Of a DNA stretch of 50,775 bases, positions 15,887 to 24,516 are shown in pieces. The stretch comes from Prevotella sp. (GTDB lineage: Bacteria; Bacteroidota; Bacteroidia; Bacteroidales; Bacteroidaceae), in the NCBI GenBank assembly GCA_017462915.1, contig JAFTQG010000009.1, forward strand, positions 1 to 50,775. The letters run 5' to 3'. The position numbers and the translations under genes were made by a program. Each line of letters begins with the position of its first letter. The first letter of the stretch is position 1. The notes under the pieces are model-generated. The model did no database searches and was not told where the DNA came from. It worked only from the letters and a program-made list of their open reading frames with translations.

Positions 15887-15915
15887 TGTCTCGCTGTGGG
15901 ACGATGCCGTCACGG
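15862..15915. terminator. 16-bp perfect inverted repeat overlapping the radical SAM stop
   Basis: CCGTGACGGCATCGTC (15862-15877) pairs with GACGATGCCGTCACGG (15900-15915). The loop contains a tandem duplication of GTCTCGCTGTG that includes the stop codon. It separates convergent genes and probably terminates both. Confidence 0.75.
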
Positions 15916-15924
15916 GGATGTGAA

Positions 15925-16389
15925 TCATTCCTTGCCGATATAGTCAAGTATCTGCTCCGCGTGGATTTTCGTCTTTATCTCTTTCGGGGAGAATATCTTC
16001 TCTATGATACCCTCCTCATTTACAAGATAAGTGGTGCGCAGTGTGCCTATGGTGCGCCTTCCGCATGCCACTTTCTCTCCCCAGCAACCGAGGGCCTGCA
16101 GGAGTGTGGTTTCGGTGTCGGCAATGAGGGGAAAGTCCAGCCCCTGTGTCTCTGCAAACTTCTTCTGTGCTGTCTCCTTGTCCTTGCTCACACCGATGAT
16201 GGCATATCCGGCGGCCTCCAGCTCGGCTTTGTGTGCCTGCAGGGAGCATGCCTCTGCCGTGCATCCGCTCGTGTTGGCCTTGGGATAGCTGTAAAGCACT
16301 ATCTTCTTTCCGCGATAGTCGCTGCTCTTGATCTCGTTGCCGTTCTGGTCTCTTCCGAGCACCTCCGGTATTCTGTCTCCTACTTTCAT
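15925..16389 (-). CDS. bcp: Peroxiredoxin Q / thioredoxin-dependent thiol peroxidase (Bcp)
   Basis: Reduces hydrogen and alkyl peroxides using thioredoxin. The 154-residue protein has the peroxidatic Cys43 and resolving Cys48 in NTSGCTAEACSL, the helix-linked arrangement typical of PrxQ. FPLIADTETTLLQALG and the RTTYLVNEEGII strand are also typical. The start is the ATG at 16389 (MKVGDRIPEV), which gives the standard N-terminus; the frame continues upstream without family features. The 22-bp GGTCACC array copy 2 lies upstream, about 100 nt before this start. Confidence 0.93.
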   Translation of the reverse strand: MKVGDRIPEVLGRDQNGNEIKSSDYRGKKIVLYSYPKANTSGCTAEACSLQAHKAELEAAGYAIIGVSKDKETAQKKFAETQGLDFPLIADTETTLLQALGCWGEKVACGRRTIGTLRTTYLVNEEGIIEKIFSPKEIKTKIHAEQILDYIGKE

Positions 16390-16492
16390 GATGTTGTTCG
16401 ATTTAAGTGTTATACTATAATATTCCTTTTGGGACACTTTGTAATTACCTGTGTATCAAATGGCTGTCTTGTTGTGACTTCTCCTGCTTGCA

Positions 16493-16580
16493 GAGGGTGG
16501 CCTTTTGCGTGGTAAAGGGTCACCTTCTGGCATATAAAGGGTCACCCTATACAAGGCAGACCGTCACCTTTGGATATAAG
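16493..16580 (+). repeat. 22-bp-phased GGTCACC array, copy 2 (upstream of bcp)
   Basis: Cores at 16496 (GGTGGCC), 16518 (GGTCACC), 16540 (GGTCACC) and 16562 (CGTCACC), spaced exactly 22 bp, with unrelated sequence between. As in copies 1 and 3 the first core is the one with central G, so it can pair (with G-T wobbles) with the second. Relative to bcp, which reads leftward, the orientation is reversed. Confidence 0.85.
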
Positions 16581-16590
16581 GCAGGCAATG

Positions 16591-16665
16591 TATGTTGTTT
16601 AGTCGTTTTGTTGTTAGGTCGTTTTGTTAATACCGATAACCCCAGAACTATAACCGTATCACCGT
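16591..16665 (+). repeat. GT-rich short-unit repeat and partial CGGTT-family sequence
   Basis: GTTGTTTAGTCGTTTTG is followed by TTGTTAGGTCGTTTTG, then CGATAACCCC, TATAACCGTATCACCG and similar short units. It resembles the GT/CA-rich element at 40020-40117 and the CGGTT family. No gene is seen in 16390-16670. Confidence 0.5.
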
Positions 16666-16670
16666 TCAGC

Positions 16671-17045
16671 CTATTTATAGAACGAGACATACTCGTTGAA
16701 CTCGGGTGTGTCATATCTTGTGCTCACCCCTACTCCTACAGCGACAAGGCGTTCGGCTGGGATGTGGTGTCTTTCTTCAAGATATTTCTTGACATTGGCG
16801 GCCCTCTCCTCGCAGATGGCATTGACACGCGAGGCGGGAGTCTCCGCGCTTGTGTATCCTCCTATGATGATTGTCTTGCCGGGATTGTTACCCAGATATT
16901 CCGCGATATTGGCTATGATGAGTTCCTGTGACTCGCTGATGTTCACGGAATCTTTCTGAAAGCGCACGGTCTTGTTCAGTGGAGTCTGTGCTCCAGCCGC
17001 GAGTGCCGTCATTACGACGACGAGTGTCATGATAATCTTTTTCAT
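16671..17045 (-). CDS. Secreted OmpA C-terminal-domain protein
   Basis: A small protein of 124 residues: signal peptide (MKKIIMTLVVVMTALAAGA) then a single OmpA/MotB-type peptidoglycan-binding domain. The features are VNISESQELIIANIAEYL, IIIGGYTSAETPASRVNAICEERAANVKKYL (the family's GYTD..G....N..LSxxRAxxVxxYL pattern) and a GVGVS segment. It has no membrane barrel and no lipobox, so it is probably a periplasmic wall-associated protein. It resembles a stand-alone domain of a larger OmpA; no partner gene is adjacent. Confidence 0.8.
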   Translation of the reverse strand: MKKIIMTLVVVMTALAAGAQTPLNKTVRFQKDSVNISESQELIIANIAEYLGNNPGKTIIIGGYTSAETPASRVNAICEERAANVKKYLEERHHIPAERLVAVGVGVSTRYDTPEFNEYVSFYK

Positions 17046-17156
17046 TGTCTCTTCGTGTTTTATGTGTTGGTTTTATTGAAAAGACACTGCAAAGCTTGGA
17101 TGGACAACTGCCACTTTTGCAGCTCTGTCTCACGCGAGGATGCAGTTTTCTCCCTG

Positions 17157-17164
17157 CAAAGGTA
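17157..17164 (-). promoter_or_regulatory. -7 box for the OmpA-domain gene
   Basis: TACCTTTG on the minus strand, 112 nt upstream of the start codon. The -33 element is weak. Confidence 0.4.
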
Positions 17165-17258
17165 GTGATTTTCTGCTTTACTGAAAATTTTCCGCTCCCA
17201 ATATACAATATTTATTGAACATTAAGCAAATTTGGTACACCCGTGCAGTGTGTGCCGA

Positions 17259-18089
17259 CTATTTCACCGTGATATGGAAACAGCCCTGCTTCACCTCGTA
17301 CTTTATATAGCATCTTCCAGCCTCGCGGAAGTCACGCAAGACCTCAGACAATATCCATTTCAGCGTGTCGTTCTGCACTTCGCGGCGAGGTCCCTTGCGA
17401 GGGTCGTAGACTGTTTTATAACGGTTTTGCGCTATATCGAACGTTGTGCCGTAAAGGTGGCATGAGTTGTCTGTAGCATTGCCGTTGCGCCTTTGCAGTC
17501 TCGACACATCCTCACGGGTGCGCAGAACGCTCGTGACGAGAATCTTATGGAACGGCACGCCCTTGACATACAGCGAGTCATAGTATGCCCTGCCTATGTC
17601 GTTCAGGAGCGTTGACGCACGGGGCACGAGGTAAGGAATGCTGTTTTTCAGGTTCTCGACATAGAAATAGGGATTCGCGCCGATATATACCAGTTCCGAC
17701 ATCCTTTTCTCCGCATCGAGGCGGTTGGCGACTGGCTTCACGCCCCATCTCTGCGCTGCGTCCAGATGCACGGCCTGGCTGTCGGGAAAGCAGTCTTTGA
17801 ACCGTGGCACGGAGTATATGCGGTGAGGCGTGAAATCCTTGTCCGCAGGAAAATTCTTTGCAGAAGCATGAGAAGCCTGCGGCCCGTCAGTGACCTTGCC
17901 TATGATGTCACGCGTAGTTATCGTGTCGATATCGGCCGTGTCGCTTGGGTTGCAAGCCGTCGCCAAGGAGTCAAGCCGGGCGCGCTCAGTCCTTGTCATC
18001 GCCAGCTCGGGACATGCACACCGCACCAGTGCAAGTATAACGGCCACAATGCCAAAGGTCTGCAAATATACGGATTTTGATACTTTCAT
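17259..18089 (-). CDS. DUF5715-type protein, M15/LAS-like peptidase
   Basis: A 276-residue protein with one N-terminal membrane segment or signal (MKVSKSVYLQTFGIVAVILALV). The C-terminal half resembles the LAS (VanY/M15) metallopeptidases: SCHLYGTTFD supplies the SxHxxGxxxD zinc motif (His211, Asp218), and CFHITV near the end gives a third ligand (His272). The segment LVTSVLRTREDVSRLQRRNGNA matches the strand and helix before the zinc motif in that fold. It could cut peptidoglycan stem peptides, but Bacteroidetes members are uncharacterised to my knowledge. It is divergent from phoH. Confidence 0.75.
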   Translation of the reverse strand: MKVSKSVYLQTFGIVAVILALVRCACPELAMTRTERARLDSLATACNPSDTADIDTITTRDIIGKVTDGPQASHASAKNFPADKDFTPHRIYSVPRFKDCFPDSQAVHLDAAQRWGVKPVANRLDAEKRMSELVYIGANPYFYVENLKNSIPYLVPRASTLLNDIGRAYYDSLYVKGVPFHKILVTSVLRTREDVSRLQRRNGNATDNSCHLYGTTFDIAQNRYKTVYDPRKGPRREVQNDTLKWILSEVLRDFREAGRCYIKYEVKQGCFHITVK

Positions 18090-18114
18090 TCTTAAAGTTT
18101 ATTTATTCGGAGCA

Positions 18115-18162
18115 CAAAGTTAAGGAAAAAGATTGAAGATTGTGAACTTTTTTGTAACTTTG
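18115..18162. promoter_or_regulatory. Divergent promoters for the DUF5715 gene and phoH
   Basis: Minus strand: TAACTTTG at 18115-18122. Plus strand: TTG (18133-18135), 19-nt spacer, TAACTTTG (18155-18162), giving a phoH leader of about 20 nt. Confidence 0.6.
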
Positions 18163-18189
18163 CAGGGAATTTTTAAGATTTAATAAAGG

Positions 18190-19137
18190 TTGATAGAGAA
18201 ACATATCATAATAGAGGATGTTGACCCGGTCATGTTTTACGGGGTGGACAATGCACATCTGCAGATGCTGAAGTCCCTGTTCCCGAAACTGCGCATCAAT
18301 GCCCGTGGTGATGTCATCCGTATACTTGGCGACGAAGAAGAGATGTCCCAGTTTGAGGAGAATGTCGAGACGATGCGCAGACATCTGATAAAGTTCAATT
18401 CTATCGCCGAAGAGGATATAATAGACATCGTAAAGGGAAGACAGACGAAGGCAGATGCCGTGAAGGGCGTCGTATGCTACAGCATCTCGGGACGGCCTAT
18501 AAAGAGTCGCTCTGCCAACCAGCAAAGGCTTATCGATGCTTTCGGTAAAGATGACATGACTTTTGCCGTCGGGCCGGCTGGCACAGGCAAGACCTACCTG
18601 TCCATAGCCCTTGCCGTGAAGGCCTTGAAGGAGAAGCAAGTAAAGCGCCTGATACTCTCGCGCCCAGCTGTGGAGGCAGGAGAGAAACTTGGATTCCTCC
18701 CTGGCGACATGAAGGATAAAATAGATCCGTACTTGCAGCCTCTGTATGACGCCCTCGAGGATATGATACCCGCGGCGAAGCTGCAGGACATGATGGAGAA
18801 GCGCATCATCCAGATAGCTCCGCTGGCATTCATGCGAGGCAGGACGCTGAACGACGCTGTGGTGATCCTTGACGAGGCACAGAATACCACAACGGCACAG
18901 ATAAAGATGTTCCTTACCCGTATGGGATGGAACACGAAGATGATTGTCACGGGTGACCTTACACAGATAGACTTGCCGAGAAATACCCGTTCGGGACTTG
19001 GAGAGGCACTGAAGATACTGCAAGGGGTTGAGGGAATATCCGTCATACACCTTGACCAGGGCGACATCGTGCGCCACAAGCTTGTCACAAGAATAGTAAA
19101 CGCATTTAACAAATACGACAATGAAAGCATTGACTAA
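18190..19137 (+). CDS. phoH: PhoH-family ATPase
   Basis: P-loop protein of 315 residues with Walker A GPAGTGKT (128-135) and Walker [10 protein letters not shown] (about 223-231), followed by [23 protein letters not shown], the PhoH signature. The N-terminal KH-like region of about 100 residues is normal for the short PhoH/YbeZ class. YbeZ relatives work with the endoribonuclease YbeY on rRNA; that link is from the family only. The start is the TTG at 18190, as relatives begin MIEK. The 3' end overlaps purC by 17 nt, so the two are coupled. Confidence 0.9.
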   Translation: MIEKHIIIEDVDPVMFYGVDNAHLQMLKSLFPKLRINARGDVIRILGDEEEMSQFEENVETMRRHLIKFNSIAEEDIIDIVKGRQTKADAVKGVVCYSISGRPIKSRSANQQRLIDAFGKDDMTFAVGPAGTGKTYLSIALAVKALKEKQVKRLILSRPAVEAGEKLGFLPGDMKDKIDPYLQPLYDALEDMIPAAKLQDMMEKRIIQIAPLAFMRGRTLNDAVVILDEAQNTTTAQIKMFLTRMGWNTKMIVTGDLTQIDLPRNTRSGLGEALKILQGVEGISVIHLDQGDIVRHKLVTRIVNAFNKYDNESID

Positions 19138-20074
19138 GACAGATTTCCAGTTTGCTGGACAGAAAAGTGTGTATCACGGAAAAGTGCGCGATGTGTACAA
19201 CATCGACGACGACCTGATGGTGATGGTCGCTACAGACCGTATCTCGGCCTTTGATGTCATACTGCCGAAAGGCATTCCTTTCAAAGGACAGGTGCTGAAC
19301 CAGATTGCCGCGAAATTCCTTGACGCAACGAGCGACATCTGCCCGAACTGGAAACTTGCCACCCCTGATCCGCAGGTCACTGTCGGACTGAAATGTGAGG
19401 GCTTCCGTGTGGAGATGATTATCCGCGGCATACTTACAGGGTCGGCATGGCGCGACTACCAGAAGGGATGCCGTGAGATCTGCGGTGTAAGACTGCCAGA
19501 TGGAATGCGCGAGAACGAGCGCTTCCCAGAGCCGATAATCACTCCTACCACAAAGGCCGATGAAGGTCACGACCTCAACATCTCGAAGGAAGAGATCATT
19601 GCCCAGGGCATCGTGTCGGCAGAGGATTATGCGGTGATGGAGGACTACACCCGCAAGCTCTTTGCACGAGGTCAGGAGATTGCTGCAAAGCGAGGCCTCA
19701 TACTCGTCGACACGAAATACGAGTTCGGAAAGCGCGACGGCAAGGTCTATCTTATCGACGAAATCCATACACCGGACTCTTCACGTTATTTCTACGCAGA
19801 TGGCTATGAGGAGAAGTTTGAAAAAGGCGAACCGCAGAAGCAGCTCTCAAAGGAGTTTGTACGTCAGTGGCTTATCGAGCATGACTTTATGAACGAGCCG
19901 GGACAGACCATGCCGGAGATAACCGATGAGTATGCAGAAAGCGTCTCGGAGCGCTACATAGAGCTCTACGAAAGCATTACAGGAGAGAAATTTGACAAGA
20001 CTCAGGATACAGGGGACATCAATGCGCGCATAGAGCAGAACGTCTCCGCATATCTCGCATCACGTAAGGCATGA
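19121..20074 (+). CDS. purC: SAICAR synthetase (PurC)
   Basis: Joins aspartate to CAIR with ATP in purine synthesis. The N-terminal motif [27 protein letters not shown] is diagnostic, as are [41 protein letters not shown] and [11 protein letters not shown]. At 317 residues it belongs to the longer class found in Bacteroidetes and eukaryotic-type enzymes. It starts inside the phoH gene (ATG at 19121). Purine genes purC and purM are split here by aroE. Confidence 0.95.
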   Translation: MKALTKTDFQFAGQKSVYHGKVRDVYNIDDDLMVMVATDRISAFDVILPKGIPFKGQVLNQIAAKFLDATSDICPNWKLATPDPQVTVGLKCEGFRVEMIIRGILTGSAWRDYQKGCREICGVRLPDGMRENERFPEPIITPTTKADEGHDLNISKEEIIAQGIVSAEDYAVMEDYTRKLFARGQEIAAKRGLILVDTKYEFGKRDGKVYLIDEIHTPDSSRYFYADGYEEKFEKGEPQKQLSKEFVRQWLIEHDFMNEPGQTMPEITDEYAESVSERYIELYESITGEKFDKTQDTGDINARIEQNVSAYLASRKA

Positions 20075-20079
20075 AGACT

Positions 20080-20165
20080 GTTGTACGGTCAGGCGGTTTG
20101 ACGGTTATGCGGAGATTACTCCTGCTGTAGCCGAAAAACCACAAGACCGTACAACTGCTTAAACC
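20080..20165. repeat. Inverted repeat of the CGGTT family, copy 2
   Basis: GTTGTACGGTC (20080-20090) pairs perfectly with GACCGTACAAC (20145-20155). Between them ACGGTTATGCGGAGATTACT plus CC (20101-20122) is also found, inverted, at 37936-37957. It starts 5 nt after the purC stop and may end that transcript. Confidence 0.7.
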
Positions 20166-20186
20166 GTCCCACAATCAATAACCTAT

Positions 20187-20264
20187 AAAGTTCCGATTAA
20201 GCGAGGACAGTCAAAAGCTTGCTTTTAGACTGTTGAGTGGAAGGAACTTCGAGCGAAGCTCAAC
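20187..20264 (+). repeat. 78-bp structured repeat, copy 1
   Basis: Outer arms AAGTTCC (20188-20194) and GGAACTT (20243-20249) enclose a long hairpin: ACAGTC (20207-20212) and AAAAGC pair with GCTTTT and GACTGT (to 20233) around a TT loop. A small CTTCG-AG-CGAAG dyad follows (20247-20258). The second copy, inverted, is at 37813-37890 and is identical at 71 of 78 positions. Confidence 0.85.
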
Positions 20265-20289
20265 CTACACATAACCTACAACCAAAACA

Positions 20290-21030
20290 ATGGACAAATA
20301 CGGGATTATAGGGCATCCTCTCGGTCACTCCTTTTCCCCGGGATTTTTCAATGAAAAGTTCCGTAACGAGAATATTGATGCTGTCTACGAGATGTTTGAC
20401 CTTCCGCAGATAGAGGCGGTCATAGAGGTCCTGGCTTCCAATCCGGAGCTTCGCGGTCTGAATGTGACCATACCGTACAAGCAGAAGATAATGCACTATC
20501 TCGATGAGCTTAGCGATGAAGCTCGTGCAATAGGTGCTGTCAATGTCGTGCGCATCTCACACGACAATGGCAAAGTGCACATGAAGGGGTACAACAGTGA
20601 TGTCATCGGATTCACACGTTCCATAGAGCCTCTTTTGGAAAAATACCACAAGAAAGCCCTTATACTGGGTACAGGCGGTGCATCGAAAGCTGTAGAGTAT
20701 GGTCTTGGCAAACTCGGGCTCGAGACTGTAAAGGTGAGCCGCTATGAACGTCCTGACACTATCCAGTATGAGAAGGTCACGGCGGACATTGTCAGGGAAT
20801 ACAACGTCATCGTCAACTGCACTCCTGTAGGTATGTATCCCGACACGGAAGAGTGTCCGCAACTGCCTTACGAGGCCATGGACAGCCATACTCTGCTTTA
20901 TGACCTTATATATAATCCCGACGAGACTCTCTTCATGAAGAAAGGAAGTCAGAATGGTGCCGTGACAAAAAACGGACTGGAGATGCTCCTGCTCCAGGCA
21001 TACGCTTCGTGGGAGTTTTGGAACGAATAG
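20290..21030 (+). CDS. aroE: Shikimate dehydrogenase (AroE)
   Basis: NADPH-dependent reduction of 3-dehydroshikimate to shikimate. The substrate site is visible at the N-terminus (GHPLGHSFSPGFFN, 8-21), the catalytic Lys64 in NVTIPYKQKIM, and the Asp of GYNSDVIGF. The nucleotide loop is LGTGGASKAV, and the C-terminal NGLEMLLLQA is conserved. The 246 residues match the short family form. It stands alone, between the 78-bp repeat and a terminator, away from the Phe/Tyr operon. Confidence 0.94.
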   Translation: MDKYGIIGHPLGHSFSPGFFNEKFRNENIDAVYEMFDLPQIEAVIEVLASNPELRGLNVTIPYKQKIMHYLDELSDEARAIGAVNVVRISHDNGKVHMKGYNSDVIGFTRSIEPLLEKYHKKALILGTGGASKAVEYGLGKLGLETVKVSRYERPDTIQYEKVTADIVREYNVIVNCTPVGMYPDTEECPQLPYEAMDSHTLLYDLIYNPDETLFMKKGSQNGAVTKNGLEMLLLQAYASWEFWNE

Positions 21031-21038
21031 ACAACAAA

Positions 21039-21086
21039 GGAAGGACACAGGCTTGCATGTGTATGCAGGGCATGTCTTTCCGTTTT
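21039..21086 (+). terminator. Terminator after aroE
   Basis: GGAAGGACA (21039-21047) pairs with TGTCTTTCC (21073-21081) with one wobble, with an inner TTGCAT/ATGCAG stem, followed by GTTTTC. Confidence 0.6.
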
Positions 21087-21147
21087 CCGTATTTCAGACA
21101 GGTAATATAAAGAACGCATTTTCATAAAAGAACCTTATATAAAAACA

Positions 21148-22314
21148 ATGAGCAACAATCGTTATATGATGCGCGGTGTGAGCGCCGCAAAGGAAGATGT
21201 CCACAACGCGATAAAGAATATAGACAAAGGCATCTTCCCGCAGGCTTTCTGCAAGATAATTCCTGATATTCTGGGCGGCGACCCGGAATATTGCAATATC
21301 ATGCATGCTGACGGTGCCGGTACCAAGTCTTCACTGGCGTATATGTACTGGAAGGAAACCGGCGATATAAATGTCTGGAAAGGCATTGCACAGGACGCTA
21401 TCGTGATGAATACCGATGACCTTCTTTGTGTCGGTGCGGTTGACAATATACTTGTCTCATCCACCATCGGAAGAAACAAGATGCTCATCCCGGGAGAAGT
21501 CATATCGGCTGTCATCAACGGCACTGACGAACTTCTTTCCGAAATGCGTGAGATGGGTGTCGGCATCTACCCTACCGGCGGTGAGACGGCAGACGTGGGC
21601 GACCTCGTACGCACCATTATCGTGGACTCTACCGTCACTTGCAGGATGAAGCGCAGCGATGTCATAGACAATAAGAACATACGTCCTGGTGACGTCATTG
21701 TCGGTCTGTCATCGTGCGGTCAGGCTACATACGAGAAGCAATATAACGGAGGTATGGGCTCTAATGGCCTCACTTCTGCACGCCATGACGTGTTCTCAAA
21801 GTATCTTGCAGATAAATATCCGGAGTCGTATGACCAGAAGGTGCCTGACGAACTCGTATATTCTGGCACGAAAAGACTTACTGATGCTATGGAAGGACTC
21901 GGCGTTGATGCCGGTCAGCTTGTACTCTCGCCTACACGTACCTATGCACCTGTGATAAAGAAGATACTTGACGAGCTGCGTCCCGAGATTCACGGTATGG
22001 TACACTGTACGGGTGGAGCGCAGACGAAGGTGTTGCATTTCGTGAGTGACGACTGCCGTGTCATAAAGGACAATATGTTCCATGTGCCGCCGCTGTTCAA
22101 GATGATTCATGATGAGAGCGGTACAGACTGGAAAGAGATGTACCAAGTCTTCAATATGGGACACCGTATGGAGATTTACGTCCGTCCTGAGGTGGCAGAG
22201 CAGGTCATGGCGATCAGCAAGTCGTTTAATATTGACGCACAGATAGTCGGCCGTATCGAGGAAGGCAAGAAATCCCTGACTATCAAGTCTGAATACGGCA
22301 CGTTTGAATACTAA
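21148..22314 (+). CDS. purM: AIR synthetase (PurM)
   Basis: ATP-dependent ring closure of FGAM to aminoimidazole ribonucleotide. The protein has the PurM-like fold signatures: HADGAGTKSSLAYMYWKETGD, DDLLCVGAVDNILVSSTIGRN, PTGGETADVGDLVRT, and the C-terminal domain with GMVHCTGGAQTKVLHF. At 388 residues it is somewhat longer than E. coli PurM (about 345), as I recall for Bacteroidetes. The promoter is not clear in 21087-21147. prfA begins 12 nt after the stop, so these two are probably co-transcribed. Confidence 0.9.
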   Translation: MSNNRYMMRGVSAAKEDVHNAIKNIDKGIFPQAFCKIIPDILGGDPEYCNIMHADGAGTKSSLAYMYWKETGDINVWKGIAQDAIVMNTDDLLCVGAVDNILVSSTIGRNKMLIPGEVISAVINGTDELLSEMREMGVGIYPTGGETADVGDLVRTIIVDSTVTCRMKRSDVIDNKNIRPGDVIVGLSSCGQATYEKQYNGGMGSNGLTSARHDVFSKYLADKYPESYDQKVPDELVYSGTKRLTDAMEGLGVDAGQLVLSPTRTYAPVIKKILDELRPEIHGMVHCTGGAQTKVLHFVSDDCRVIKDNMFHVPPLFKMIHDESGTDWKEMYQVFNMGHRMEIYVRPEVAEQVMAISKSFNIDAQIVGRIEEGKKSLTIKSEYGTFEY

Positions 22315-22326
22315 TTGACAATAATA

Positions 22327-23439
22327 ATGGCAGAAAACAATAGCATATTACAGAAGCTGGACGGATTGGAAGCTCGGTACGAGGAAGTCTCGACATTGAT
22401 TACCGACCCTGCGGTCATATCCGATCAGCAGCGTTACGTGAAACTGACACGCGAATACAAGGACCTTGAGGATATCATGAAGCTCCGCAAGAAATATGTC
22501 GAGTGTATTGAAGGCATAGCGGAGGCAAAGGATATTCTCATGAACGAGTCCGACCCTGATATGAAGGAGATGGCGCGTGAGCAGTTGGCAGAGAACGAGG
22601 CAGAGCAGCCTCGACTGGAAGAGGAAATAAAGATAGCCCTTGTCCCGAAAGACCCGGAGGATGCCAAGAACATCGAGATGGAGATTCGCGCGGGAACAGG
22701 CGGCGACGAGGCTTGTCTGTTTGCTGGAGATCTGTTCAAGATGTACAAGGCCTTTTGTGAGTCAAAAGGATGGTCTGTCAGCGTGACAGACATGTCGGAG
22801 GGTGCTGTAGGCGGATATAAGGAGATAGACTTTGCCGTCAGCGGCGAGAACGTCTATGGTGTAATGAAATATGAGTCTGGCGTACACCGTGTGCAGCGTG
22901 TCCCTGTAACGGAGTCTAACGGACGTATGCAGACTTCTGCTGCGACTGTGGCTGTATTGCCGGAAGCAGAGGCTTTTGATGTCCAGATAAACGAAGGTGA
23001 GATAAAATGGGACACTTTCCGCTCCTCTGGTGCTGGCGGTCAGAATGTAAACAAGGTGGAGTCCGGTGTGCGTGCACGTTATATGTGGAAGAATCCTAAT
23101 ACAGGCGAGACAGAGGAAATCCTTATCGAGTGTACGGAGACGCGTGACCAGCCGAAAAACAAGGAACGTGCCTTGGCGCGCCTGCGTACATATATATATG
23201 ATAAGGAGCATCAGAAATATCTGGATGATATTGCATCACGCCGCAAGTCACTTGTCTCTACAGGCGACCGCTCGGCAAAGATACGCACCTATAATTTCCC
23301 GCAAGGACGTGTGACAGACCACCGCATCGGCTATACCACACACGATCTTCAGGGATTCCTTGGCGGTAATATACAGGATATGATAGACGCATTGACTGTT
23401 GCCGAGAATGCTGAACGCATGAAAGAGGCGGAACTATAA
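22327..23439 (+). CDS. prfA: Peptide chain release factor 1 (RF1)
   Basis: Reads UAA and UAG stops and releases the peptide. GGQ is at 237-239 in SSGAGGQNVNKVESGVR. The codon-recognition tripeptide PVT (about 193-195) fits the PxT pattern of RF1 rather than the SPF of RF2. The acidic coiled-coil N-terminus is normal. The length, 370 residues, is slightly above the usual 355-360. I chose the ATG at 22327; a TTG 12 nt earlier abuts the purM stop directly. Confidence 0.95.
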   Translation: MAENNSILQKLDGLEARYEEVSTLITDPAVISDQQRYVKLTREYKDLEDIMKLRKKYVECIEGIAEAKDILMNESDPDMKEMAREQLAENEAEQPRLEEEIKIALVPKDPEDAKNIEMEIRAGTGGDEACLFAGDLFKMYKAFCESKGWSVSVTDMSEGAVGGYKEIDFAVSGENVYGVMKYESGVHRVQRVPVTESNGRMQTSAATVAVLPEAEAFDVQINEGEIKWDTFRSSGAGGQNVNKVESGVRARYMWKNPNTGETEEILIECTETRDQPKNKERALARLRTYIYDKEHQKYLDDIASRRKSLVSTGDRSAKIRTYNFPQGRVTDHRIGYTTHDLQGFLGGNIQDMIDALTVAENAERMKEAEL

Positions 23440-23465
23440 GTTTTAATTTAATATGACAAGATGGC

Positions 23466-23684
23466 ATGTCGATTAGAGAATTTTTCAAACCGCTGAATAC
23501 AAAATCCAATTCAAGGCTTTTTATGGCAATGGCCATAGCAAGTCTCGCGGTATTGTATGCTCCTTTCGCGCCAAGTTTCATTATGGCAATGGCCGTGCTG
23601 CTATTGTGGTATGCCGTGGTTGTCATGGCATTCTGTGCAATAGAACATTTAATAAACAAGAATAAATCCAACCCAAATGAATAG
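23466..23684 (+). CDS. Small two-helix membrane protein
   Basis: A 72-residue protein not recognised from any named family. A basic N-terminus ([16 protein letters not shown]) precedes two hydrophobic segments, about 18-35 and 38-58, and a polar Lys/Asn-rich tail (NKNKSNPNE). It starts 26 nt after prfA and its last 8 nt overlap the pyrF start (AATGAATAG), an arrangement typical of translational coupling. That overlap and the clean membrane pattern support it as real. Its role is unknown. Confidence 0.65.
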   Translation: MSIREFFKPLNTKSNSRLFMAMAIASLAVLYAPFAPSFIMAMAVLLLWYAVVVMAFCAIEHLINKNKSNPNE

Positions 23685-24492
23685 ACAAGAACTTGTAAAC
23701 CAGATTTATACCAAAAAGAGTTTCCTTTGTGTCGGCTTGGATACCGATATGAAGAAGATACCGCAGCATTTGCTTGACAGTGAAGACCCGATATTCGATT
23801 TTAATAAGGCAATAATAGACGCTACAGCTCCGTATTGTGTAGCATATAAGCCCAATCTTGCGTTTTATGAGGCATTTGGCACGAAAGGCATTATGGCATT
23901 TGAGAAGACTGTACAATATCTGAAGGACAATTATCCTGAACAGTTTGTCATTGCCGATGCAAAACGCGGTGATATAGGCAATACATCCAAAATGTATGCG
24001 AGGACATTCTTCGGAGAGTATGATGTCGATGCATTGACGGTCGCCCCGTATATGGGTGAGGATTCCGTGACGCCTTTCCTTGATGGATATGACGGAAAAT
24101 GGGTGATTCTGCTCGCGCTGACATCCAACAAGGGGTCTTTTGACTTCCAGTTGACGGAGGATGTTGAAGGCGAGCGTCTGTTTGAGAAAGTCATCAGGAA
24201 ATCACAGCAATGGGGCAACGATGAAAATATGATGTATGTCGTAGGCGCAACACGCGGTGAGATGTTCAAGGATATCCGCAAGGTTGCACCGAATGCATTT
24301 CTCCTTGTGCCTGGTGTCGGTGCACAGGGCGGTTCGCTTGAAGAAGTATGCAAATACGGCATGATTGAGAATTGCGGTCTCCTTGTAAACTCCTCACGTG
24401 GCATCATTTACGCTTCCAATGGTATGGATTTTGCGGATATTGCAGGAAAGAAAGCAAAGGAACTGCAAGAGCAAATGGCGGCATTGCTGTAA
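23677..24492 (+). CDS. pyrF: Orotidine 5'-phosphate decarboxylase, type 2 (PyrF)
   Basis: Final step to UMP. The catalytic charged network is in [14 protein letters not shown] (Asp94, Lys96, Asp99), with GLDTD near the N-terminus and [10 protein letters not shown]. The 271 residues and the [11 protein letters not shown] form mark the subfamily 2 enzyme seen in Bacteroidetes and Actinobacteria. The start ATG at 23677 lies within the end of the small membrane-protein gene. The HD gene follows 24 nt downstream. Confidence 0.94.
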   Translation: MNRQELVNQIYTKKSFLCVGLDTDMKKIPQHLLDSEDPIFDFNKAIIDATAPYCVAYKPNLAFYEAFGTKGIMAFEKTVQYLKDNYPEQFVIADAKRGDIGNTSKMYARTFFGEYDVDALTVAPYMGEDSVTPFLDGYDGKWVILLALTSNKGSFDFQLTEDVEGERLFEKVIRKSQQWGNDENMMYVVGATRGEMFKDIRKVAPNAFLLVPGVGAQGGSLEEVCKYGMIENCGLLVNSSRGIIYASNGMDFADIAGKKAKELQEQMAALL

Positions 24493-24516
24493 TCGCAAAT
24501 TGTCAATCCTTGATGA

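Noticed and set aside
15883-16515. Plus-strand frame of 210 codons after the radical SAM gene
   Set aside because: Antisense to bcp and running into the GGTCACC array; no family features.
18103-19077. Long open frame (324 codons) on the minus strand
   Set aside because: It is fully antisense to phoH, which has complete Walker motifs and family features. The frame has no recognisable domain and reflects codon bias of the opposite strand.
21087-21147. Purine riboswitch before purM
   Set aside because: The spacer is about 60 nt with no three-way junction pattern.
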